The position numbers and the translations under genes were made by a program. From Lactifluus volemus (lineage: Eukaryota; Basidiomycota; Agaricomycetes; Russulales; Russulaceae), in assembly GCA_022376515.1 (NCBI GenBank), contig WTXI01000011.1, forward strand, positions 744,001 to 808,000: a DNA stretch of 64,000 nucleotides, written 5' to 3'. Of the stretch, positions 46,192 through 54,638 are shown piece after piece (the first letter of the stretch is position 1; every line of letters begins with the position of its first letter). Under the pieces are notes generated by a model. That model ran no database searches. It was given only the letters and a program-made list of their open reading frames with translations, and was not told where the DNA came from.

Positions 46192-47494
46192 TTATCGAAA
46201 TATTGCTACATTGCTTCGGCGCTTCCTTCGAGAAGCCTGGAACGGCCTGGTCCAGTCCGTTGCAGACACGATACTGCGGAGCTTGTCAAATAACAACCAA
46301 GCCTTTCGATTGTCTGCCAGCGCTCGGATGCCTCGGAAGAGCAGAGGACTTGAGGGACAGTGCTTCCAGGCGGCGCTCGAGCAAGTCTGGATTTGCCTAG
46401 CGGCGTCAAAGGCATTGTCGGGCGTCTCGCACAGACACGAGACGAGTGCCAAAGTCTCGGTGAGATAGCGCCATGCCTCCTCCGAGTCGCCATCTGCAGA
46501 GTCGAGCGCCGCGCAGACATGGAACCTCTCGTGATTGACCTCATCGGGCCACTTCAACGCTGCATATGTTGCCGCCATTGGCGTGTTTCCCTCGGCGCTG
46601 AGAAAACTGTCAGAGTTGGGACGCCGAGTGTATGCCGACTTGGACGGTACATCCATGGATGGTTGAGAACCTCTTCCAAAGATGCGCGCGCGGCTGGATC
46701 CGCATGAAGCATGCGCCTTAAAAGATCCTTGCATTCTTTTTTTTTTTTGACACCGAAGACCCAAAAAAAAAAAGAAAAGAAGATAAGATAAGATGACATG
46801 AGAACCAAAGCCACGCTCGCGTCGCACCCCTATATACACACCTCTGCTGATTCGTCTGGGGAACGTAAGGCATGATGGTGAATGCCTCGAGGCCTCGCCC
46901 AACACGTCCATCGTGGGACCGTCAAAAGGTACTCGATGACAAACGAGCGTGAACAGTACGACGCCGAGGCCCCACACGTCCACCGGCGGACCCGCGTACC
47001 GTGACGGCACCCATCCTTCTTTTTCTTCTTCTTCTGCGGGACTTTTGCGGCTCAGCAAAAGTTCGGGTGCGGGGCTGTACTGGTCTCCGCAGCGTGAAAC
47101 GGGGGCGACAGAGACAGCCGCATAGGTAAAGTCAGTCAGGATGAGACGCGATGATCCGATCGTGAAGGTAGCCGGGGTGGGGGTGGGGGTGGGGGTGCCG
47201 ATCGTGGTGCGAGTACCGGTAGAAACGAGAATATTGTCCAATTTGAGATCTGGGGGAGGAGAGTTGCGAACAACAATTTTGCGTTGGGTTGTCATGCTTT
47301 CTATGGAAGGAAAAAAGAAGGGTGGGCGTACTGCGATGCACCACGCCGTGCTTGTGGAGAAGCGATACGGTGCGGGCGAGTTGTTGCGCGAGTGGACGCG
47401 CCTCACGTTCCTTGAACCCACCCTTGTTGATTGTCAAGTCTAGAAGGGATTGGGGAGCATCTTTTTGGCTGCACTTCGTGGTAGTAGGCTGCAT
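46192..47494 (-). pseudogene. Protein kinase C-lobe fragment without N-lobe (HRN, DFT in place of HRD, DFG)
   Basis: From ATG 47494 the reading begins inside a Ser/Thr kinase C-lobe: NKGGFKEREARPLAQQLART, SLLHKHGVVHR. An intron (donor GTACGC near 47332) joins LKLDNILVS. The split codon gives Asn, so the catalytic loop is H-R-N-L-K-L-D-N. Then come LILTDFTYAAVS (DFT for DFG), YSPAPELL (APE), VDVWGLGVVLFTLVCHRVPF, an intron, and ECKDLLRRMLHADPAARASL with EEVLNHPWM. A unique tail rich in Ala and Asp follows to about 46192. The glycine loop and the VAIK lysine are missing: upstream lies the divergent Hub1 gene. It is therefore a pseudokinase or a pseudogene. Its first 370 bp recur at 50.7-51.1 kb. 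Confidence 0.65.
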
Positions 47495-47584
47495 CCGTCA
47501 GATTATGTCATGTAGGTGGCATTGACATCTGTTTGCTCTCCTGCTACGACCATTTGCCCATATCCCATATCGTTCGTGTAATAC

Positions 47585-47980
47585 ATGGGTCTCATCGAAG
47601 TACGTTAAAACGTTCACTTATGTGATGCCATGCCCTCATTACCTCGATCCTAGGTAATTGCTAACGATCGCCTGGGAACCAAAGGTCCTGCCGCTTTGCT
47701 TCCAGTTCGTTACTACAAGTCCTGAACCTCTATGTAGTACGTGTCAAGTGCAGCCCAGATGACACAGTTGGCGATCTTAAGAAGCTCATCGCTGCACAAA
47801 ATGGTACGGACTGGCGGAAGATTGTACTCAAGAAATGGTACGTGATTTCAAAAACACCTCTGCCGCACACATTGTGACAAACAATCGCGAATGTCTAGGT
47901 ACACCACCTACAAGGATCATATAACCCTTGGAGACTATGAGATCAACGATGGGATGAGTCTCGAGCTGTATTACGGCTAG
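47585..47980 (+). CDS. HUB1: Hub1/UBL5 ubiquitin-like splicing modifier, copy 1
   Basis: Hub1 (UBL5) is a ubiquitin-like protein that binds the spliceosome non-covalently (via HIND elements in Snu66 or Prp38) and promotes use of weak 5' splice sites. Four exons: ATG 47585 MGLIE, donor 47600 (GTACGT); [10 protein letters not shown], donor near 47686; [20 protein letters not shown], then [14 protein letters not shown], donor 47839; then [26 protein letters not shown] and TAG 47978-47980. The product has 75 residues, the family size. It keeps the C-terminal Tyr-Tyr that replaces the di-glycine of ubiquitin. All splice ends are GT..AG. This is the intact member of the pair. Confidence 0.88.
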
Positions 47981-48381
47981 GTCCCCCGGCCTGGCACTCG
48001 GTACCACTATGATGTAGCTGTCGTCTCATGTTCTTAGTACAGTATTGTTCTTCGGTTGCCCTCCGATTCCGGCAATTTCTGCTAATGGTTCAAGGCTATG
48101 AATCCAACTATCACGTTTCTGTTCTTTTTGTTACCACTACGTCTTGTTCCTTAACCGTTGAACAACCTCTTCATGACCCGCGTGAATCCTGGAAAGCATT
48201 ACCTTCTCTGCAGATAAACCCACGACACGAGGAACTGCAATAGGCAATAACGAATAGTACATTTGCAAATCGATACAACACTGTAAAATATTGCTGGAGA
48301 GTCTTCATCTGATGCCCACGATAGCCAAAAGCCCCAAGAACTAGACAGCATACACATTGCACAAATGAAAGCCCAAGTCAA
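47981..48381. other. Convergent intergenic region, copy 1
   Basis: About 400 bp between the ends of Hub1 (+) and the DUF7918 gene (-). It is repeated at 51624-52018. No other gene was seen. Confidence 0.5.
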
Positions 48382-50618
48382 TCAATCGTCAAGGGTGAGG
48401 TCAATTACCTCACCGGCCGCCGCCCCCACGACAATTGGGGAGGGAGACCTTTGCTCGCGCTTGACAGATGAAGTAGATTCCTCTGCTCTTAAAGCATTCA
48501 ACTCGGCCTATTGCGGGTAGTCGTCAGGCGCAATTGATAAGGTAATTTGTAAGATAACTAACCTGAAGGGCTCTGATACGCTGCGTGCGGGACTCGGTTT
48601 CTTCCTGCTTGATGGGTATTCTCGATGGTCCACTGTAAGGACAGCCACGCGGCTGGCCTTGGAGTCTCAATCCGTACGCATTTCCCGCTCGCTCTCGCGA
48701 TCCCTTCGACCTCCTTGTTCTCGCCAAGTTTCGTTTGATTTCTGAGATTCCCGGCTCGCTGCGACCCTGTCTTATCGACGACCTGGGCCACGAATGCCCT
48801 CGGCCACAACGCGACTACGCCTCGGCCATAGACCCGTTGCACGACATTTCTCTGTTTTTCTTTGTTCTCTTCTTGACCCCTGCCTCTGCATCTCCTGTTT
48901 CTGTGCTAGTCCGCCTCGCGTTTCCCTTTGTTCGCCCCGTTTGGCATGTTTTTCTCTTTTGTGCTTAGTTTTGCTCCTTTCGTCTTGGGCTGCGTGCTGT
49001 GACTCGCGCCGCGCCCACGTTTTAGGCTGACGGCCTATCGGCCTCTCGATGAGACCGCGAGCATCCCGTAAAGCTTTCTGAGGGTGCACGCGACTTCGAA
49101 GGTTGTATTTTAACTTCTCAGCTCATAACACTTTGTCCACCCTGGGCATGTATGGTTAATGTCTGAGAATCCAAAGTCAATTATCCTCAGATTGCACCAC
49201 CCTTTTTGCACCACATCCTGTGGCCAAAATTTAGATGTTTTGCACCCTTCCCTTTCATCCTCATCTCACTTCCGATGTTTCTTACTTACTTCTCGTCCGA
49301 GACTTTCGTGCCCGTTTACTTCGCGTTTTACCTGCTACCCCGTTCTCGACGCGTTTGCCCCCTTTTAGATTACGGCTCGAATGTACATAAATACGACTCG
49401 GAAATGTACAAACGAGCCAGCGAATTGTCGCCGCTCACCCTTGTTCTCGAAATCGTTCTCATCTGCTTCAAGTTCTCAAAGTCTCTCAAGTGTCTTTACT
49501 CTCAATTCCCCTCAAGATCTCGTCTTATCGCCCACCCTCTCGCTTAGATCTCTCGACTTGGGACTTCTTCGCGTTCTTCTCCTCTTGCCGTCGCTCTTCC
49601 CTTTTCCTTCCCTCTTGCTCCACTTATCGCTCCTTCACAATTTAATTTGAACTCACAAGCAGGGAGAGTTTCCCGCTTTCACCACCCATGGCAGATGACC
49701 CATCGCATGGTACGCCTCTGGTCATTGACCTCAGATCTTCCGCCGGTCTGAGCATTCACATCTGGTCCGGTGATAATTCCCTTGGCCCTCAATAGTTCTG
49801 GTGAACTTGAAGCCTCAGCAAATGGCTCAGAAAACTAGATGAAATGAACTACCTCTTGGGCGATAGAAAATCTTGATAGACAGATAAGGTGCGTTGATTG
49901 GGTCGAGATAGTTTGAGATAACGCCATACATTGGGCCGCTCAAAATCTCTTCGTCTGCAGTGCTAAGAGTGGTGGTGGTTACTCAAGGGTATCTCGTGGC
50001 TACTATGACGTACGTGACATGATGCCACCCTGCCTTTTTGCTGCGCTCCGATATGCGTCCATGGTGCAGTCCTTGACCCACATGAAGCATGGGTTCCACA
50101 ACGCGCATCGGCTGGCAGCGAAACGCGCGGAATTCTATTGTTCCCATCTCAGCCACGGCGGGTGCGTTTTCCACATCAGGGTCTCCAGGCATTCACGAGG
50201 GACCGATGCACAAGGCAAAGAAGAAAAAAAAAGGAGGGGACAGCATACCGACGAGCTCCAGTTCACGGAATTGGAAAGGAAGGACAGAAACTGAGGTCTT
50301 GTAGAGCCCTCTGATATCGCCGCTCTGTCCAGGCTGGGCGACTTTCTTGACGGCGTCTAACCCGTCGATGTGGAGGTGAAGCGCAAGCGGAGAGTCGAGT
50401 AACTTGTTCGTGAATACAACTTTGAATTTCTGGGGTCACGATGGGGTTGGAATCACTCATTTGAGGAGTTTTAGAAAGTAGAAACGGTTCACCTTGCCTG
50501 CCTCACTTGCTATAAAAGCTCTCAGGGAAGACGGGTTTTCTTGATTGATATTAAAAAGCTCCATTTCTTTCCCATCGCATACGACAGAAAAATCCAAGGG
50601 CGGCAGAATCAGAGGCAT
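48382..50618 (-). pseudogene. DUF7918 protein gene, copy 1, split by a solo LTR
   Basis: Same gene as at 52019-53206, where it is uninterrupted. Exons from ATG 50618: PPLDFSVVCDGKEMELF, FIASEAGK; KFKVVFTNKLLDSPLALHLH; PDVENAPAVAEMGTIEFRAF; then a segment containing GPMYGVISNYLDPINAPYLS, with the following exon preceding GPSRIPIKQEE. The LTR at 48634-49681 stands inside the exon that encodes MGGPSRIP, between the two glycine codons. The C-terminal exons (AEESTSSVKREQRSPSPIVV and VIDLTLDD) remain downstream, stop 48382-48384. Read-through of a 1-kb LTR would almost surely end the protein early, so this copy should give a product truncated before the C-terminal SIM-like motif. Confidence 0.75.
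48630..49685. mobile_element. Solo LTR of an LTR retrotransposon, 1,048 bp, with 4-bp target duplication
   Basis: The inserted sequence runs from TGTAAGGACAG (48634) to CCCGCTTTCA (49681), with the TG..CA ends of LTRs. It is flanked on both sides by CCAC (48630-48633, 49682-49685). The second copy of the surrounding duplication has a single CCAC at 52267-52270, which is the empty site. There is no coding sequence inside and no second LTR in the window, so it is a solo LTR left by recombination, or a non-autonomous element. The strand is not determined. The inner part is pyrimidine-rich on the + strand. Confidence 0.85.
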
Positions 50619-50704
50619 GGAGGTTCAGGGGAAGAGACGGCAACATGCACTAGAGCTGTAATATAATATGTGGACCCCTCTCGAAGTGGTTACACTGTTA
50701 TCCC

Positions 50705-51087
50705 GGGGCGACAGAGACAGCCGCATAGGTAAAGTCAGTCAGGATGAGACGCGATGACCCGATCGTGAAGGTGGCCGAGGTGGGGGTGGGGGTGGGGGTG
50801 CCGATCGTGGTGCGAGTACCGGTAGAAACGAGAATATTGTCCAATTTGAGATCTGGAGGAGGAGAGTTGCGAACAACAATTTTGCGTTGGGTTGTCATGC
50901 TTTCTATGGAAGGAAAAAAGAAGGGTGGGCGTACTGCGATGCACCACGCCGTGCTTGTGGAGGTTCGGGCGAGTTGCTGCGCGAGTGGACGCGCCTCACG
51001 TTCCTTGAACCCACCCTTGTTGATTGTCAAGTCTAGAAGGGATTGGGGAGCATCTTTTTGGCTGCACTTCGTGGTGGTAGACTGCAT
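50705..51087 (-). pseudogene. Truncated kinase fragment, copy 2
   Basis: This repeats the first exon and part of the second exon of the kinase fragment at 47.1-47.5 kb, again with the H-R-(N) split codon and LTDFTYAAVS, then stops at the duplication junction. A 10-base loss near 50960 breaks the frame before HKHGVVHR. It cannot encode a kinase. Confidence 0.8.
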
Positions 51088-51222
51088 CGCGTGCTCGAGA
51101 TCCGATAAGATCAGATCAGACTGACTCCGAGTCAGATTATGTCATGAAGGTAGCATTGACATCTGTTTGCTCTCCGCTACTAGTACGACCTTTGCCCATA
51201 TCCCATATCGTTCGCGCAATAC

Positions 51223-51623
51223 ATGGGTCTCATCGAAGTACGTTAAAACATTCACTTATGTGAAACCATGCCCTCATTACCTCGATCCTAGGTAATTACT
51301 ATCGATCGCCTGGGACGCAAAAGTCCGGCCGCTTTGCTTCCAGTTCGTTACTACAAGTCCTGAACCTCTATGTAGTACATGTCAAGTGCAGCCCAGATGA
51401 CACAGTTGGCGATCTTAAGAAGCTCATCGCTGCACAAAATGGTATGGACTGGCGGATGATTTCACTCAAGAAATGGTACGTGATTTTCAAAAAACAACGT
51501 TGTTCACCTCTGCCGCACACATTGACGCGAACAATCGCGAATGCCTAGGTACACCACCTTTAAGGATCATATAACCCTTGCAGACTATGAGATCAAGGAT
51601 GGGATGAGTCTCGAGCTGCATTA
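51223..51623 (+). CDS. Hub1/UBL5 copy 2, diverged and lacking the C-terminal Tyr-Tyr
   Basis: Same four-exon layout as copy 1, from ATG 51223. Differences in the predicted protein: [11 protein letters not shown] becomes [20 protein letters not shown] becomes WRMISLKKW; a premature TAA (51621-51623) after LELH removes the Tyr-Tyr-Gly end. The second donor has lost its consensus G at -1 (AAAA/GTCCGG), so splicing may suffer. An acceptor-side insertion lengthens the third intron. The Hub1 fold core is still readable, about 73 residues. It is either a decaying duplicate or a variant with changed spliceosome binding; decay looks likelier. Confidence 0.65.
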
Positions 51624-52018
51624 AGGCTAGGTCCCCCCGGCCTGGCATAATGATGTAGCTGTCATCTCATATTTTTAGTATTGTTCTTCAGTTGCCCTCC
51701 GATTCCGGCAATTTCTGCTAATGGTTCAAGGCTATGAATCCAACTATCACGTTTCTGTACTTTTTGTTACCACTATGTCTTGTTCATTAACCTTTGAACG
51801 ACCTCTTCACAACCCGCGTGAATCCTGGAAAGCATTACCTTCTCTGCAGATAAACACACGACACGAGGAACTGCAATAGGCAATAACAAATAGTACATTT
51901 GCAAATCGATACAACACTGTAAAATATTGCTGGAGAGTCTTCATCTGATGCCCACGATAGCCAAAAGCCGCAAAGAACTAGACAGCATACACATTGCACA
52001 AATGAAAGCCCAAGTCAA
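51624..52018. other. Convergent intergenic region, copy 2
   Basis: About 395 bp between Hub1 copy 2 and the DUF7918 gene, a repeat of 47981-48381. No other gene was seen. Confidence 0.5.
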
Positions 52019-53206
52019 TCAATCGTCAAGGGTGAGGTCAATTACCTCACCGGCCGCCGCCCCCACGACAATTGGGGAGGGAGACCTTTGCTCGCGCTTG
52101 ACAGATGAAGTAGATTCCTCTGCTCTTAAGGCATTCAACTCGGCCTATTGCGGGTAGTCGTCAGGCGCAATTGATAAGGTGATTTGTAAGATAACTAACC
52201 TGAAGGGCTCTGATACGCTGCGTGCGGGACTCGGTTTCTTCCTGCTTGATGGGTATTCTCGATGGTCCACCCATGGCAGATGACCCATCTCGCATGGTAC
52301 GCCTCTGGTCATTGACCTCAGATCTTCCGCCGGTCTGAGCGTTCACATCTGGTCCGGTGATAATTCCCTGGGCCCTCAATAGTTCTGGTGAACTTGAAAC
52401 CTCAGCAAATGGCTCAGAAAAGTAGATAAAATGAACTACCTCTTGGGCGATAGAAAATCTTGATAGACAGATAAGGTGCGTTGATTGGGTCGAGATAGTT
52501 TGAGATAACGCCATACATTGGGCCGCTCAAAATCTCTTCGTCTGCAGTGCTAAGGGTGGTGGTGGTTACTCAAGGGTATCTCGTGGCTACTATGACGTAC
52601 GTGACATGATGCCACCCTGCCTTTTTGCTGCGCTCCGATATGCGTCCATGGTGCAGTCCTTGACCCACATGAAGCATGGGTTCCACAACGCGCATCGGCT
52701 GGCAGCGAAACGCGCGGAATTCTATTGTTCCCATCTCAGCCACGGCGGGTGCGTTTTCCACATCAGGGTCTCCAGGCATTCATGAGGGACCGAAGCACAA
52801 GGCAAAGAAAAAAAAAAAAAGGAGGGGACAACATACCGACGAGCTCCAGTTCGCGGAATTGGAAAGGAAGGACAGAAACTGAGGTCTTGTAGAGCCCTCT
52901 GATATCGCCGCTCTGTCCAGGCTGGGCGACTTTCTTGACGGCGTCTAACCCGTCGATGTGGAGGTGAAGCGCAAGCGGAGAGTCGAGCAACTTGTTCGTG
53001 AATACAACTTTGAATTTCTGGGGTCACGATGGGGTTGGAATCACTCATTTGAGGAGTTTTAGGAAGTAGAAACGGTTCACCTTGCCTGCCTCACTTGCTA
53101 TAAAAGCTCTCAGGGAAGACGGGTTTTCTTGATTGATATTAAAAAGCTCCATTTCTTTCCCATCGCATACGACAGAAAAATCCAAGGGCGGCAGAATTAG
53201 AGGCAT
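52019..53206 (-). CDS. DUF7918 domain protein with C-terminal SUMO-interacting-like motif, intact copy
   Basis: DUF7918 is a basidiomycete-expanded domain of unknown function. From ATG 53206: PPLDFSVVCDGKEMELFNIN and FIASEAGK (the S-E-A-G-K signature). A short intron follows; an ATG inside it at 53048 is not the start. Then KFKVVFTNKLLDSPLALHLH, KTSVSVLPFQFRELELV, intron, DPDVENAPAVAEMGTIEFRA, intron, a segment from TADEEILSGPMYG to APYLSIKIFYRPRG, intron, SSPELLRAQGIITGPD (the R-x-x-x-x-L-x-x-x-G-I-I step typical of the family), IPIKQEE and RIRALQ, intron, and SVKREQRSPSPIVV. The end is VIDLTLDD, a hydrophobic core with acids, as in SUMO-interacting motifs; nearby IKQEE and VKREQ resemble SUMO acceptor sites. 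About 300 residues. Confidence 0.72.
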
Positions 53207-53294
53207 GGAGGTTCAGGGGAAGAAACGGCAACATGCACTAAGAGCTGTATTATAATGTGGACCCCTCTCGAAGTGGTTACACTGTTATCCCGGG

Positions 53295-53600
53295 CCGTGG
53301 CTCCCGTTCTCGTTATATTAATAACTTGCCGGTGGACGCTTGGGCACGTTGGCACACTCACGCTGTAGCACTCAACTCGAGATGGTCAAGGATGACCTCG
53401 ACTTTGGCACTTTGGCACTTTGGCACACGACCTTTTCAAGTCAAGGTCCTAGGTGTCGGAAAAACGTAGTGCCCAATGTTTGTTATCAAGTGCAGCCCTC
53501 CAAGTTTATGTAGTGAAAACAAAGAAACGTATATGTTTTTAACGGAACGTCGCTGGAGTGTAGGGATAGGATGCGTGTCTGTTGACAGACTGATTTTTTT
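53295..53600. other. Unique intergenic DNA after the duplication
   Basis: It contains a short direct repeat TTTGGCAC x3 (about 53403-53425). No gene was seen. Confidence 0.45.
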
Positions 53601-54638
53601 TCACGCAGAAAAAGTGTTGAGACGGACCTGCCACGCATTCCAGCTCAATATTTCCGGTAATCCCCATCGTTGACGGGCCAGAGAGACGACAATGATGCTC
53701 ACCTGTTCAATCGCAGCGCTCAACTTTGTCTCGACCGCTGCACAAATGGTGTTGTCCAATCTGGTCTCGTCGGGCTGCAGACACGAAGAGCAATTGGACG
53801 AGGTTTTATGGCTCGTCAGACTCCGTTCGAACGCGACGCGATCGGTGACCGTCTTGGGCGACGGCCGATCCGCCGCCCTCTGGAGGAAGTGGGTGTGCCA
53901 CCACCTGGGCACCGCTTGTATATCCTCAGTTTCGTACTTGCCAATGTTGATCGAACCGATGCAGCTCCTCGAAAGTGTAGGTGTGGTTTGGTTTCTTTTC
54001 ATCTTGTTGATGCAGTCCCTCGCGACCTTGGTGCACTCGGTTCGGTACTCCCATAGCTGGAAGAGAGCGGCTCCCGATATGTAGCCCAAGTCTTCACCAC
54101 ACTCGGGGAAATTCATGGTGCGTTCCAGCGTCAGCCGCGCGGCAAATAACGCTTCTTCCCCGAGATGATAACGGCTCGCAATACCATATGCGCGGAAAGA
54201 ATTTTGGACGGTGAATAGTGGAGGTGTACGTCCCTTCAGTAAGCTACGGATGCAAGCTGCCGTGGAATCCATCTGGTACTTTTGGCAAGCGGCGAGAAGG
54301 GAGAGAGCATATTCGAATGTATCCGGGATGCTCAGATTCACGGGATACAGCATCGTGAGTAAGTGATGCAAGGTCTTCGAGTCCTCGGTCAGAGCGATCA
54401 CCTGGTCGTGCGGCGACGGCCCCGGCGCCGTAAACATATCGTCGAAAACGACGGAAGCAGTGGCAAGGACGGCCTTGTGAACGTGGAAATCGACTTGATC
54501 GCAGGACCGTATGATCACGTCCGAGTCCTTGCGATCAAATGGCGCGCCAAAGCTTTTCGGTGGATCTTCAGACGATCCAGGAACGGTAGTATGAGCTTCC
54601 GCCGAGCCATTGAAGAACGACAAGAATTTCTCCCGCAT
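53601..54638 (-). CDS. BTB/POZ domain protein (second of a tandem pair)
   Basis: BTB domains mediate dimerisation and often recruit Cullin-3. ATG 54638 (MREKFLSFF) follows a CAG acceptor-like end. The BTB fold: FGAPFDRKDSDVIIRSCDQV, DFHVHKAVLATASVVFDDMF, VIALTEDSKTLHHLLTMLYP, then the helical part FEYALSLLAACQKYQMDSTA and NSFRAYGIASRYHLGEEAL. The C-terminal third has C-S-S-C (SNCSSCLQPDE). After AIEQ at about 53697 a GTGAGC donor suggests a last intron, so the true C-terminus may differ from the unspliced reading to 53601. Such BTB proteins are numerous in Agaricomycetes, with unknown targets. It is a paralogue of the upstream gene. Confidence 0.75.
   Translation of the reverse strand: MREKFLSFFNGSAEAHTTVPGSSEDPPKSFGAPFDRKDSDVIIRSCDQVDFHVHKAVLATASVVFDDMFTAPGPSPHDQVIALTEDSKTLHHLLTMLYPVNLSIPDTFEYALSLLAACQKYQMDSTAACIRSLLKGRTPPLFTVQNSFRAYGIASRYHLGEEALFAARLTLERTMNFPECGEDLGYISGAALFQLWEYRTECTKVARDCINKMKRNQTTPTLSRSCIGSINIGKYETEDIQAVPRWWHTHFLQRAADRPSPKTVTDRVAFERSLTSHKTSSNCSSCLQPDETRLDNTICAAVETKLSAAIEQVSIIVVSLARQRWGLPEILSWNAWQVRLNTFSA

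Larger units (their letters stand above)
47102..50707. repeat. Tandem segmental duplication, copy 1 (contains a solo LTR)
   Basis: This segment matches 50705-53294 almost base for base, apart from scattered substitutions, small indels and the LTR at 48634-49681. Unit order: kinase 5' part (-), Hub1 (+), DUF7918 gene (-). The junction with copy 2 lies at a short G-rich match (CCCGGGG / GGGGCGACAG). Without the LTR and one target copy the unit is about 2.55 kb. Confidence 0.9.
50705..53294. repeat. Tandem segmental duplication, copy 2 (no LTR)
   Basis: Direct repeat of 47102-50707. Differences seen: the LTR is absent; about 40-45 extra bases stand near 51090-51135 (CTCGAGATCCGATAAGATCA onward) between the kinase fragment and Hub1; about 10 bases are missing in the kinase exon near 50960; and there are scattered substitutions. 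It ends at TGTTATCCCGGG, followed by unique DNA. Confidence 0.9.

Noticed and set aside
46741..46800. T/A-rich stretch in the kinase gene as a transposon end
   Set aside because: It fits a long pyrimidine tract of an intron; no terminal repeats or target duplications were seen.
48634..49681. Protein-coding gene inside the inserted block
   Set aside because: Frames such as 49206-49547 (+) have no motif; the whole block is absent at the empty site, so it is treated as LTR.
52722..53048. Reverse frame starting MSDSNPIVTP as start of the DUF7918 gene
   Set aside because: This ATG lies in a predicted intron. The SEAGK exon from 53206 joins directly to KFKVVF and restores the family signature.
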